Below, piece after piece: positions 26,508 through 35,305 of a stretch of DNA of 64,000 bases; the stretch's first letter is position 1, and each line of letters opens with the position of its first letter. The translations under genes and the position numbers were made by a program. The DNA is taken from NCBI RefSeq assembly GCF_014640635.1, contig NZ_BMHI01000001.1, positions 682,001 through 746,000 on the forward strand, read 5' to 3'. Below the pieces are notes generated by a model. That model searched no databases and was not told the origin of the DNA. It was given only the letters and a program-made list of their open reading frames with translations. This DNA comes from Flexivirga endophytica. Lineage in GTDB: Bacteria > Actinomycetota > Actinomycetes > Actinomycetales > Dermatophilaceae.

Positions 26508-28124
26508 ATGACTGCCGATTGGTTGATCCGTGACGCCAGCGTCATCGATGGCTCCGGGGATGCCGCCTACCGCGCGGACGTTACCGTCGGCGACGGCCTG
26601 ATCACCGGCATCCACCGCAGCCTGGGCGCGGCCGGTCCGGCGCGTCGAGTCGTGGATGCCGGAGGCCAAGTGCTCGCACCGGGATTCATCGATATGCACG
26701 CGCACTCCGACATACAGATCCTGGCGCAGGCAGATCACACCGCCAAGGTGAGCCAGGGCGTGACGCTCGAGGTGCTGGGTCAGGACGGCTTGTCGTTCGC
26801 GCCGATCGACGCCCCCTCCCGCGCGGCACTCCGCCGGCAGATCGCCGGCTGGAACGGAGACCCAGAGGGTTTCGCCTACGACTGGGACACAGTGGGGGAG
26901 TACCTCGACCGACTGGACCGCGGGATCGCGTGCAACGCAGCGTATTTGGTGCCCCAGGGCACCCTGCGGCTGATGGTCGTCGGCTCTGGCGACGCGCGCG
27001 CGACCCCCGAGCAGATGCAACAGATGCAGGACCTGCTCGCGGCCGGACTCGACCAGGGCGCGCTCGGCATGAGCAGCGGATTGACCTATCCGCCAGGCAT
27101 GTTCGCCGACGACGACGAACTGATCGCGCTGCTGCGTGTGGTGGCCGCACACGGTGGGTACTACAGCCCGCACCACCGGTCGTACGGCGCGGGAGCCGTT
27201 GCGGCGTACGAGGAGATGATCGAGGTGAGCAGGGCGGCCGGGTGCGCGCTGCACCTGACGCACGCCACGATGAACTTCGAACCCAACAAGGGCCGCGCGG
27301 GTGAGTTGCTGCAACTGATCGACGACGCGCTCGCGAGCGGCGTCGACATCACCCTCGACACCTACCCCTACCTGCCGGGAGCGACGACGCTCAGCGCGAT
27401 CCTGCCCAGCTGGGCGACCACCGGCGGGCCGAGCGAGCTGTTGCGGCTGTTGGCCGACCCGGCGGTGCGCGACCGGATCGGCCACGAGATCGAGTATGTC
27501 GGCACCGACGGCTGCCACGGCTGCGTGACGGACTGGCGGACCATCCAGGTCAGTGGCGTCGCGAACCCGGCGCTCGCTGATCGCGTGGGGCGCACCGTCG
27601 CCGAACTCGCTGACGCGAGTGGCCGTTCCGCGACCGAGGAGTTCTTCGAACTGCTGCAGCTGGACGAGCTCGCGACGACGATCCTGCAGCACGTCGGGCA
27701 CGAGGAGAACGTGCAGGCGATCATGCGGCACCGCACGCACTGCGGTGGGTCCGACGCGATCCTGGTCGGCGACCGGCCACATCCACGTGCCTGGGGAACC
27801 TTTCCGCGCTATCTGGCGCGGTACGTTCGAGAACTGGGCGTGCTCGACCTCGTCGACTGCGTGCATCACCTGACCGGACGGCCCGCCGCGCGGCTTCGAC
27901 TGGACCGCCGCGGACTGGTGCGCGAGGGGTATGCCGCGGACCTGGTGCTCTTCGACCCGGACCGGGTCACGGACACTGCCACCTTCGAGGAACCGCGCCA
28001 GCAAGCTGACGGCATCGACTGGGTGTTCGTGAACGGTCGGCCGGTCATCGAGGCCGGCGAACGTACCGACGCATTACCAGGGCGCGCACTGCGCCATACC
28101 GACGAAGGGACAAAACCACTGTGA
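26508..28124 (+). CDS. N-acyl-D-amino-acid deacylase (amidohydrolase)
   Basis: This 538-residue amidohydrolase-fold enzyme has PGFIDMHAHSD (metal ligands His64 and His66), a mid-protein HHRSYG, HLTHATMNF, and GSDAILVGDRPHPRAWGTFPRYL near residues 420-440, all typical of D-aminoacylases. Its role would be to remove an N-acyl (probably acetyl) group from a D-configured 2-amino acid. D-glucosaminate has that configuration at C2, so N-acetyl-D-glucosaminate is a plausible substrate. ATG 26508 lies 11 nt after the deaminase stop, and the stop overlaps the aldolase start (GTGA). Confidence 0.9.
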   Translation: MTADWLIRDASVIDGSGDAAYRADVTVGDGLITGIHRSLGAAGPARRVVDAGGQVLAPGFIDMHAHSDIQILAQADHTAKVSQGVTLEVLGQDGLSFAPIDAPSRAALRRQIAGWNGDPEGFAYDWDTVGEYLDRLDRGIACNAAYLVPQGTLRLMVVGSGDARATPEQMQQMQDLLAAGLDQGALGMSSGLTYPPGMFADDDELIALLRVVAAHGGYYSPHHRSYGAGAVAAYEEMIEVSRAAGCALHLTHATMNFEPNKGRAGELLQLIDDALASGVDITLDTYPYLPGATTLSAILPSWATTGGPSELLRLLADPAVRDRIGHEIEYVGTDGCHGCVTDWRTIQVSGVANPALADRVGRTVAELADASGRSATEEFFELLQLDELATTILQHVGHEENVQAIMRHRTHCGGSDAILVGDRPHPRAWGTFPRYLARYVRELGVLDLVDCVHHLTGRPAARLRLDRRGLVREGYAADLVLFDPDRVTDTATFEEPRQQADGIDWVFVNGRPVIEAGERTDALPGRALRHTDEGTKPL

Positions 28125-28774
28125 GCGACAAGCCGACGGGAGTGCTGGAGGCACTGGAGCAGGATCGGGTGCTGTCGATCGTGCGAGCACCCAGGATCGA
28201 CGACGTGGTCGCCCTGACCGACGCGCTGTCGACAGGTGGCATCCGCGTCCTCGAACTGACATTCACCACACCGGGATTGACCGATTTGCTGCGTGCAGCG
28301 GCTGAGGCCGCGTCGCGGACCGGTGCCTTCGTCGGAGCCGGCACGGTGACCTCCGGTGAGCAGGCGGCAGCGGCTGTCGCGGCCGGTGCGCAGTTCATCG
28401 TCACTCCCGGGCTCGGCCCGCGGGCCCGCGAGATCGTCGACGTCGCCCACCGTGCGGGCGCCGCGGTCGTGCTCGGGGCACTGACGCCCAGCGAAGTCAT
28501 GACTGCCGTGGATCTCGGCGCCGACGTCGTCAAGATCTTCCCGGCTCGCGCGGTCGGCCCGTCATACCTCTCGGATCTGCACGGTCCGTTCCCGGACGTC
28601 CCACTCATCCCCTCCGGAGGGGTGAGCGCGAGCAATGCCGCAGACTTCCTCGCCGCGGGCGCCCTCGCAGTGACGGCCGGCACGTCGGTGGTCGCGCCGT
28701 CCGACGTCGAGAACGCCCGCTGGTCCGACATCACCCGCAACGCCGCCACCTTCTGTGCCTCCCTGCGCAAGTAG
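28121..28774 (+). CDS. eda: KDPG/KHG aldolase
   Basis: This 217-residue class I aldolase splits 2-keto-3-deoxy-6-phosphogluconate into pyruvate and glyceraldehyde-3-phosphate. Glu45 is in VLELTF and the Schiff-base Lys138 is in VKIFPA, with GAGTV and the phosphate-binding PSGGVS region. GTG 28121 overlaps the deacylase stop. It completes the kinase-aldolase half of the pathway. Confidence 0.94.
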   Translation: MSDKPTGVLEALEQDRVLSIVRAPRIDDVVALTDALSTGGIRVLELTFTTPGLTDLLRAAAEAASRTGAFVGAGTVTSGEQAAAAVAAGAQFIVTPGLGPRAREIVDVAHRAGAAVVLGALTPSEVMTAVDLGADVVKIFPARAVGPSYLSDLHGPFPDVPLIPSGGVSASNAADFLAAGALAVTAGTSVVAPSDVENARWSDITRNAATFCASLRK

Positions 28775-28804
28775 GCCGAAAGCCCCTGAAAAACGGAGAG
28801 ATTC

Positions 28805-30268
28805 ATGACAACAGCGCTCCATCAGATGTCCTTGGTCGCGGCCGACGACAACATCAAGAAGATCCATGAGCCGTGGGCCGGTCACGACACCCAAGCTCTC
28901 GTCGTCACCGTGATCGGCATCGCGATCATCGTCGCGCTCATCATCAAGCTGAAGATGCACGGCTTCCTCGCGCTGACGATCGGCTGCCTGTTCGTCGGCA
29001 TCGGTTCCGGCATCAGCCTGGAGAAGGTGGCCCTGTCGTTCGAGACCGGTGTGGGCGCCGTGCTCGGCAACGTCGGCGTCCTGATCGTGCTCGGCGCGAT
29101 GCTCGGCAAACTGCTCGCCGACTCCGGCGGCGCCGACGAGATCGTCGACAAGATCCTCACCGGAGGCAGCGGTGCGCTGCCCTGGCGGATGGCGCTGATC
29201 GCCTTCATCATCGGTATCCCGATGTTCTTCGAGATCGGCCTCGTGCTGTTGATCCCGGTCATCATGCTGGCGATCAAGCGATCCAAGAAGCCGGCGATGA
29301 TGCTCGCCATACCAGCGTTGGCCGGCCTTTCGGTGCTGCACGGCTTCATCCCGCCGCACCCCGGGCCGCTCGCGGCGATCGCCAACCTGCACGGTGACGT
29401 CGGCACCACGCTCGCGATCGGTCTGCTGATCGCGATCCCCACTGTGATCGTGGCCGGACCGCTGTTCGCGATCCTTGCCGCCCGGATGGTGCCGATCGGT
29501 GCCGCCGGCGCCGGCGGCAACCTGGTGGGCGACACCGGGGTCGACACGACCCAGGACAGCGTCGAGGCCGCTCCGGCAACCGGCTCGGCCGACGCGACCC
29601 GGCGGCCGACGTTCGGCTGGACGATCGCGACCATCCTCTTCCCGGTGGTGCTGATGCTGATCCGCGCGGCCGCCGAGGTCTGGATGAGCGAAAGCGCCTG
29701 GATCTATCCGTTCCTGCAGTTCATCGGTGAGCCGGTCGTCGCGCTGCTGCTCGCGGTGCTGATGGCGATGGTGACCTTCGGGACGTCCGTGGGCTTCTCG
29801 CTCGAGACGCTGACCGAGAAGATGAGCGACAGCCTGAAGCCGATCGTGAGCGCCACCTTCATCGTCGGTGCCGGCGGTGGTTTCAAGCAGGTGCTGCTCG
29901 ACGGCGGGACCGGCATCGCGATCGGCAAGATCGCAGTGGCAGCAAGCCTGTCGGCGCTGGTGCTCGGCTGGATGGTCGCCGTCCTGATCCGAGTGGCCAC
30001 CGGATCGGCCACGGTCGCCACGGTGACCGCGTCCGGCATCGTCGCGCCGCTGGCGGTTGGCCTGTCGTCGACCCACATCTCCCTCGTGGTGCTCGCGGTG
30101 GGCGCCGGGTCGTTGTTCTTCTCGCACGTCAACGACGCGGGATTCTGGCTGGTCAAGGAGTACTTCGGACTGACGATCGTGCAGACCCTCAAGACGTGGT
30201 CGGTGATGGAGACGATCATCTCCGTGGTCGGGCTGGCGCTCACCTCGCTGCTCTGGGTGATCATCTAG
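28805..30268 (+). CDS. GntP family gluconate/sugar-acid:H+ symporter
   Basis: This 487-residue permease has 12-14 membrane segments. GntP family marks include FFEIGLVLLIPV, HGFIPPHPGPLA near residues 180-190, and SHVNDAGFWLVKEYF near 440. The family imports gluconate and related aldonates. In this operon a (N-acetyl-)glucosaminate is the likely cargo. RBS GGAGAG lies upstream of ATG 28805. The permease is the last gene before the repeat at 30291. Confidence 0.93.
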   Translation: MTTALHQMSLVAADDNIKKIHEPWAGHDTQALVVTVIGIAIIVALIIKLKMHGFLALTIGCLFVGIGSGISLEKVALSFETGVGAVLGNVGVLIVLGAMLGKLLADSGGADEIVDKILTGGSGALPWRMALIAFIIGIPMFFEIGLVLLIPVIMLAIKRSKKPAMMLAIPALAGLSVLHGFIPPHPGPLAAIANLHGDVGTTLAIGLLIAIPTVIVAGPLFAILAARMVPIGAAGAGGNLVGDTGVDTTQDSVEAAPATGSADATRRPTFGWTIATILFPVVLMLIRAAAEVWMSESAWIYPFLQFIGEPVVALLLAVLMAMVTFGTSVGFSLETLTEKMSDSLKPIVSATFIVGAGGGFKQVLLDGGTGIAIGKIAVAASLSALVLGWMVAVLIRVATGSATVATVTASGIVAPLAVGLSSTHISLVVLAVGAGSLFFSHVNDAGFWLVKEYFGLTIVQTLKTWSVMETIISVVGLALTSLLWVII

Positions 30269-30290
30269 CGGAACCCGCCGGCCCGCCATA

Positions 30291-30386
30291 CGCCGAGCGG
30301 ACAGGCGACGATCCAGAGGACACCCGATGTGGTCCCGCGAGGGCTCAGATCGGGTGTCCTCTCGATGAACGGGTGTCCTCTCGGCG
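30291..30386. repeat. nested inverted repeat (family copy C), after the GntP gene
   Basis: The outer arms around 30291-30303 and 30374-30386 (CGCCGAG...CTCGGCG) have one mismatch over 13 bp. The inner arms 30316-30328 and 30349-30361 (GAGGACACCCGAT and its complement) are perfect. It starts 22 nt past the permease stop. Confidence 0.85.
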
Positions 30387-30494
30387 AAAAGGGTCGCGAC
30401 AGGCCGGGGGCTCTGGAATAGATCGCGAAGGGCTGCCGTTGGACCGGGCAGTTAGTTAAAATTTGAGAGACTTCGAGATCAGGGAGTGAGTCAC

Positions 30495-31643
30495 ATGCAG
30501 TTCGGCGTATTCACCATCGGTGACGTCACCGAGGACCCGACGACCGGGCGCACGCCGACCGAGGCGGAGCGCGTGCAGTCGATGGTCGCCATCGCCAAGA
30601 AGGCCGAGGAGGTCGGACTGGACGTCTTCGCGACCGGCGAGCACCACAACCCGCCGTTCGTCGCGCCCGCCAACCCACCGATCCTGCTCAGCAACATCGC
30701 CGCGCAGACCACCAACCTGGAGCTGTCGACGGCCACGACGCTCATCACCACCAACGATCCGGTGCGGCTGGCGGAGGACTACGCCTACCTGCAGCACATG
30801 GCCGGCGGTCGGGTGGACCTGATGCTCGGTCGCGGCAACACCGGCCCGGTCTACCCGTGGTTCGGCAAGGACATCCGCAAGGGCATCCCGCTGGCGGTCG
30901 AGAACTACCACCTGCTGCGTCGGCTCTGGCGCGAGACGGCCATTGACTGGGAGGGCGAGTTCCGCACGCCACTGCACGGTTACACCTTGGCACCGGCGCC
31001 ACTGGACGACGTCCCGCCGTTCGTCTGGCACGGGTCGATCCGCAGCCCGGAGATCGCGGAACAGGCCGCGTTCTACGGAGACGGCTTCTTCCACAATCAC
31101 ATCTTCTGGAACAAGGAGCACACCCAGGCGATGGTGCGTCTCTACCGGCAGCGCTTCGAGCACTATGGGCACGGCGCCGCGGACCAGGCCATCGTCGGTC
31201 TGGGTGGGCAGGTCTTCATGGCAGACACCGAGGCGGAGGCCAAGCGGATCTTCCGGCCGTACTTCGACAACGCGCCGGTCTACGGACACGGCCCGTCGCT
31301 GGAGAGCTTCACCCGGGACACCCCGCTGACCGTCGGCACGCCGCAGCAGGTCATCGAGCGCACCCTCGGTTTCGCCGACTACGTCGGTGACTACCAGCGT
31401 CAGCTCTTCCTGGTCGACCACGCCGGCCTGCCACTCGATGCCGTGCTCGAGCAGATCGAGATCCTCGGCAAGGAGGTCGTGCCGGTGCTGCGCCGTGAGT
31501 TCGAGGCGCGCCGTCCGGAGCACGTGCCGAGCAACCCGCCGAGTCACGCGTCGCTGGTCGCCGAAGGCCCGGACTCACCGCACCGCAAGGTGATCAGCGC
31601 AACCGCCGGCCTCGACCAAGTGACCGAGGAGGCCGCGGTATGA
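30495..31643 (+). CDS. LLM-class flavin-dependent oxidoreductase (bacterial-luciferase-like)
   Basis: This 382-residue (beta/alpha)8 flavin monooxygenase has FGVFTIGDV at the start, EHHNPPFVAP, DLMLGRGNTGPVYPWFG and VWHGSIRSPE as family marks. It oxidises an unknown substrate using reduced FMN. ATG 30495 has GGGAG 9 nt upstream, whereas the GTG at 30486 abuts the RBS. It overlaps the following FMN reductase gene by 4 nt, which supplies the reduced flavin: a two-component system. Confidence 0.92.
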   Translation: MQFGVFTIGDVTEDPTTGRTPTEAERVQSMVAIAKKAEEVGLDVFATGEHHNPPFVAPANPPILLSNIAAQTTNLELSTATTLITTNDPVRLAEDYAYLQHMAGGRVDLMLGRGNTGPVYPWFGKDIRKGIPLAVENYHLLRRLWRETAIDWEGEFRTPLHGYTLAPAPLDDVPPFVWHGSIRSPEIAEQAAFYGDGFFHNHIFWNKEHTQAMVRLYRQRFEHYGHGAADQAIVGLGGQVFMADTEAEAKRIFRPYFDNAPVYGHGPSLESFTRDTPLTVGTPQQVIERTLGFADYVGDYQRQLFLVDHAGLPLDAVLEQIEILGKEVVPVLRREFEARRPEHVPSNPPSHASLVAEGPDSPHRKVISATAGLDQVTEEAAV

Positions 31644-32299
31644 CGCGCCGTCTCGTCGTCCTGACCGCCGGTCTGAGTCAGCCCAGCAGCACCCGCTTGC
31701 TGGCCGACCAGATCGCCGGCGCCGTCGCCGCCGAGGTCAGTGGACGAGGCGAGGCGGTCGACATACAGACCTATGAACTGCGTGAATACGCAGTCGATCT
31801 CGCCACCATGATGGCAACGGCCGGTATGCCGACGGCACGACTCGACCAGTTGCGGCGTGCCGTGTCTGCCGCTGACGGCCTCGTCGTGGTGACGCCGGTC
31901 TTCGCAGCCAGCTACACGGGTGTCTTCAAGATGTTCTTCGACGCGCTAGACACCGACGCGCTGAACGGTATGCCGGTCATCATCGCGGCCACCGCCGGCA
32001 CGCCACGGCACTCGCTGGTGCTCGATCACGCGCTGCGTCCGCTGCTGAGTCACCTGCGCGCGGTCGTGATGCCCACGGGCGTCTTCGCCGCGACCGAGGA
32101 CTTCGGCGGTGGCGCCGCCGGTCGCGATCTCGCCGGCCGGGCCGGGCGTGCGGCGGCGGAACTTGCCGCACACGTGGTCTCCACCGGTGGTGACGCGGTC
32201 GCCGGATTCACCCCGACCAGCACCGGACGTGACTCGGGCGTCGACGTGCCGACCGAGGTCACGCCGTTCATGAAGCTGCTCGGCGGACACTCGGGTTGA
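31640..32299 (+). CDS. NADPH-dependent FMN reductase (CE1759 type)
   Basis: This 219-residue flavodoxin-like reductase has LTAGLSQPSSTRLL (FMN phosphate loop) and VVVTPVFAASYTGVFKMFFD. This subgroup is usually encoded directly after an LLM monooxygenase, as here, with overlapping ATGA. It delivers FMNH2 to that enzyme. Confidence 0.92.
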   Translation: MTRRLVVLTAGLSQPSSTRLLADQIAGAVAAEVSGRGEAVDIQTYELREYAVDLATMMATAGMPTARLDQLRRAVSAADGLVVVTPVFAASYTGVFKMFFDALDTDALNGMPVIIAATAGTPRHSLVLDHALRPLLSHLRAVVMPTGVFAATEDFGGGAAGRDLAGRAGRAAAELAAHVVSTGGDAVAGFTPTSTGRDSGVDVPTEVTPFMKLLGGHSG

Positions 32300-32321
32300 T
32301 GCGGTGGCCTAGCCTGAGACG

Positions 32322-32768
32322 GTGACGACCATCCAGCGCGGCCGGGCAGAAGCCACCGAGGTGTCGTTCGCGCGTCGGGTGCGCGGGCCGGCGTTGACCG
32401 CCGCGGCCGGCGCCGGAGCCTTGGTGCTGTTGCACTTTCGGGATCCGCACCAGTCCGGTTCGTGGGGGTTCTGCCCGTTCCTGGAAGTCACTGGACACCC
32501 GTGCCCGCTGTGCGGTGGCTTGCGGGCGATGAACGACCTGACCCGCGGCCACATCGGCGACGCGCTCACCAGCAATGCGGCCGCCGTCTTCATCCTGATC
32601 GCCGGGGCGGCGCTGATCGTGCGGTGGTTCGTGCGCCGGGCGCGGGGCGAGGCGAACGCGGTCCTGCTGACGACGCCGAAGCTCGCGACGGCGATCTTCG
32701 CAGTCGCGATGGTGATCTTCACCGTCTACCGCTGGACGCCCTGGGGGAACTGGCTCTACCAGGCCTGA
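32322..32768 (+). CDS. DUF2752 family membrane protein
   Basis: This 148-residue protein has three membrane segments and the DUF2752 motif GHPCPLCGGLRAM (residues about 59-71) on one membrane face. The function of the family is unknown. GTG 32322 has TAGCCT at 32310-32315 and a 6-nt spacer, a leaderless arrangement independent of the upstream pair. Confidence 0.85.
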   Translation: MTTIQRGRAEATEVSFARRVRGPALTAAAGAGALVLLHFRDPHQSGSWGFCPFLEVTGHPCPLCGGLRAMNDLTRGHIGDALTSNAAAVFILIAGAALIVRWFVRRARGEANAVLLTTPKLATAIFAVAMVIFTVYRWTPWGNWLYQA

Positions 32769-32783
32769 CGCCATACGACGAAG

Positions 32784-32813
32784 GGCCGGTCACCGCATGT
32801 GCGGTGACCGGCC
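32784..32813. terminator. strong hairpin between convergent genes
   Basis: A perfect 14-bp GC-rich stem (32784-32797 with 32800-32813) is followed by TTATT and preceded by AA. It sits between the DUF2752 gene and the convergent DUF4190 gene and can stop transcription from either side. Confidence 0.85.
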
Positions 32814-32830
32814 TTATTGCGTGTATGACG

Positions 32831-33286
32831 TCAGCTCGCGAGGCGGATGATCACGCCGAGCACCGAGAGGACCGTGCCGATGATGCCGCAGATGAAACCG
32901 GCCTGCACCTTGCCGCGACCGCCCAGCATGCCGCCGGAGGAGTCGATCTGGGCCAGGGCCTGGCGGCCCATGATGATCGCCGGGATGCCGGTGAACAGAC
33001 CACAACACGGAATGGCCAGGATGCCGAGGATCATGATCAGGGTCGACTTGTCGTGCTCCTGCGGAACGGGAGCGCCATACGGGTTGCCTTGCTTGTCCGG
33101 TGTGCCGTACTGCGGCGAGCCGTAGGGCTGCGCGCCGTACTGCGAACCCTCCTGCGGTGCACCGTATTGCGGAGAGTTGTAGTCCGGAGTTCCGTACTGC
33201 GGATTGCCCGAGCTGTCGCCCGAGCCGTCCTTCGGCTGCTCACCGTAGCCGCCGGGCTGGTTGGGGTCGTTCGGATAGTTGGTCAC
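32831..33286 (-). CDS. DUF4190 membrane protein with Tyr/Gly/Pro-rich tail
   Basis: This 151-residue protein has a disordered N-terminal half of repeats such as PQYGTPD, PQYGAPQ and PYGSPQYG. Two membrane segments follow (about residues 85-145) around GRQALAQIDSSGG, typical of DUF4190. Function is unknown. GTG 33286 (TNYPNDPNQPGG) is chosen because GAGAAGG lies upstream and the preceding residues are unrelated. Confidence 0.82.
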   Translation of the reverse strand: MTNYPNDPNQPGGYGEQPKDGSGDSSGNPQYGTPDYNSPQYGAPQEGSQYGAQPYGSPQYGTPDKQGNPYGAPVPQEHDKSTLIMILGILAIPCCGLFTGIPAIIMGRQALAQIDSSGGMLGGRGKVQAGFICGIIGTVLSVLGVIIRLAS

Positions 33287-33521
33287 AAGGTGATCCTTCT
33301 CTCGGGTACGTCCGGATGAGGGTAACGAAGGTCCGGCTGCCGTGCACGCCATGTCGACCGCTGGTCGTGGCGGTATGACGCGGCCCGGCGACCGCTCGTT
33401 TCACCCTGCGTCGGCCGTTTGACCGCCATTCACCGGCGGGAAAGCGGGAATTGGGCAAGTTTCCCCGCCATACCAAGGGTTTTGCTTTGGTAAAACACAG
33501 GTCAAGTCGGACAATGGATGC

Positions 33522-33704
33522 ATGGTGTGGTTGATCTTGGCGCTGGTCGTTGGTGTTGCGCTCGCAGGAACGGTGATCGGTCTCGTTGCCGTGCCCGCTC
33601 GACGGGAGGGCCGTGAACTGCTCACCGAGCGGGCCGAGGGAATGGTCAGCTCGGTGACCGAGCGGCGTGGGCGCAAAGTGGGTGCCGACTCCGACACGGA
33701 GTGA
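33522..33704 (+). CDS. small single-pass membrane protein
   Basis: This 60-residue protein has one N-terminal membrane segment (residues about 3-25) and a short charged cytoplasmic tail (RREGRELLTERAEG). It ends 80 nt before ftsY, which begins with a similar membrane anchor. I do not recognise it. The membrane segment and charge pattern make it more likely real than not. Confidence 0.5.
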   Translation: MVWLILALVVGVALAGTVIGLVAVPARREGRELLTERAEGMVSSVTERRGRKVGADSDTE

Positions 33705-33783
33705 CACGCCGCGCGATCCGTGGCATGACGCGGATCGCGCATCCGGAGGGTGACACCGCGCCCCGTCCGGCGATCCATTTGGG

Positions 33784-35208
33784 ATGATGTCGCACGTGGA
33801 CTCGCTCTGGGAAATTCTTGTCATCATCACGGTCGTCGTCCTCGCCGGACTCGGGCTGCTCGTCGGTTACCTGCGAGGTGGCGGCAAGAAGTCGGCTCCT
33901 CCGGTCGCGCCGCCGCTGCCCGCCCGCGAGGCGAAGACCCGAAGCGCCAACACCTACAAACCGGGCAGCACCGCGACGATCGACACCAGCAAGGGTGCAA
34001 CGTCGAAACCCGCGGAGCCCTCGAAGCCATCGGCGCAACCGACGACGCCCACGCCGAAGGACCGATCGGGTGACGTAGCGGCTGGAGGAACCGGCACCGT
34101 CCCACCGGCCGCCCGCGAAGGTGCGCCCACTGGCGGACCGGGGACCGAGCGCGTCGAACCGGCAGGGCCCCAGCAGGCGCAGCCGCCGTTGCCCGCGACC
34201 GAGACAGCGGACATCGAGCAGATCAGCGAGCAGGACGTCGCAACGCCGACCGAGGCCCCGGCCGAGCAGCAGCTTGAGCGGCCCGAGTCCGCCCGTGGCC
34301 GGATGACCCGGCTGCGCTCGCGGCTGGCCAGCTCCAACAACGCGCTCGGCAAGGGATTGCTGACCGCGCTGTCCGGCGACACGCTGGACGACGCCGTCTG
34401 GGAGGACGTCGAGGACACGTTGCTCGGCGCAGACCTCGGCGTCGACGCGACCACCGAGATCGTCGACGGGTTGAAACGTCGAGTGCAGGTTGAAGGTGCA
34501 CCCAGCAGCGAGCAGCTGGAGAGCTGGCTGCACCAGGAACTGCTGGCGCAGGTCGGCGTCGACATGGACCGGCGCATCGCCGGCACCCGCGTGGGCGACC
34601 GCCCGGCCGTGATCATGGTCGTCGGCGTCAACGGCACCGGCAAGACCACGACCGTCGGCAAGCTGGCCCGCGTGCTGGTCGCCGAGGACAAGGACATCAT
34701 GCTCGGCGCCGCCGACACGTTCCGCGCCGCAGCGGCCGACCAGCTCGAGACCTGGGGCGCCCGTGTCGGCGTGCCGACCGTCCGCTCCGACAAGGAGGGC
34801 GCCGACCCGGCGGCTGTCGCCTTCGACGCGGTCAAGGCAGGCAAGGACAACGAGGTCGACGTGGTGCTGGTCGACACCGCCGGCCGCCTGCACAACAAGG
34901 TCGGCCTGATGGACGAACTGGCCAAGGTCAAGCGCGTCATCGAGAAGCAGAGCCCGATCGACGAGTGCCTGCTCGTGCTCGACGCCACCACCGGCCAGAA
35001 CGGCATGCGGCAGGCGGAGATCTTCGCGCAGGCCGTCGACATCACCGGTGTGGTGCTCACCAAGCTCGACGGCACCGCCAAGGGCGGCATCGTCGTGCTC
35101 GTCCAGCGTGAGCTCGGGGTGCCGGTCAAGCTCGTCGGTCTGGGCGAGGGCGCGGACGACCTGGCGCCCTTCGACCCCGAGGCCTTCGTCGACGCAGTCC
35201 TGGACTGA
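33784..35208 (+). CDS. ftsY: signal recognition particle receptor FtsY
   Basis: This 474-residue GTPase docks SRP-ribosome complexes at the membrane. An N-terminal membrane segment (residues about 8-32) is followed by an acidic, Pro/Thr-rich linker to about 165. The four-helix N domain and GTPase domain come next, with P-loop GVNGTGKT at 281-288, DTAGR and TKLDGTAKGG. Start ATG 33784; the second ATG 33787 is equivalent. ffh, its partner, lies 6 kb downstream. Confidence 0.96.
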   Translation: MMSHVDSLWEILVIITVVVLAGLGLLVGYLRGGGKKSAPPVAPPLPAREAKTRSANTYKPGSTATIDTSKGATSKPAEPSKPSAQPTTPTPKDRSGDVAAGGTGTVPPAAREGAPTGGPGTERVEPAGPQQAQPPLPATETADIEQISEQDVATPTEAPAEQQLERPESARGRMTRLRSRLASSNNALGKGLLTALSGDTLDDAVWEDVEDTLLGADLGVDATTEIVDGLKRRVQVEGAPSSEQLESWLHQELLAQVGVDMDRRIAGTRVGDRPAVIMVVGVNGTGKTTTVGKLARVLVAEDKDIMLGAADTFRAAAADQLETWGARVGVPTVRSDKEGADPAAVAFDAVKAGKDNEVDVVLVDTAGRLHNKVGLMDELAKVKRVIEKQSPIDECLLVLDATTGQNGMRQAEIFAQAVDITGVVLTKLDGTAKGGIVVLVQRELGVPVKLVGLGEGADDLAPFDPEAFVDAVLD

Positions 35209-35219
35209 CCCCTCTCTGT

Positions 35220-35287
35220 CGAGTGACGGCTCTCTCGCCGAGTGACGGTCCTATTGCGCCGTCACTCGGCGAAGAAGCCGTCACTCG
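35220..35287. repeat. nested inverted repeat (family copy E), after ftsY
   Basis: The outer arms 35220-35231 and 35276-35287 (CGAGTGACGGCT and its complement) are perfect, as are the inner arms 35236-35248 and 35259-35271 (CGCCGAGTGACGG and its complement). The architecture matches copies A-D, but TGACGG replaces the AGGACA word. Confidence 0.8.
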
Positions 35288-35305
35288 GGATGTTTGTGCG
35301 GCGGG

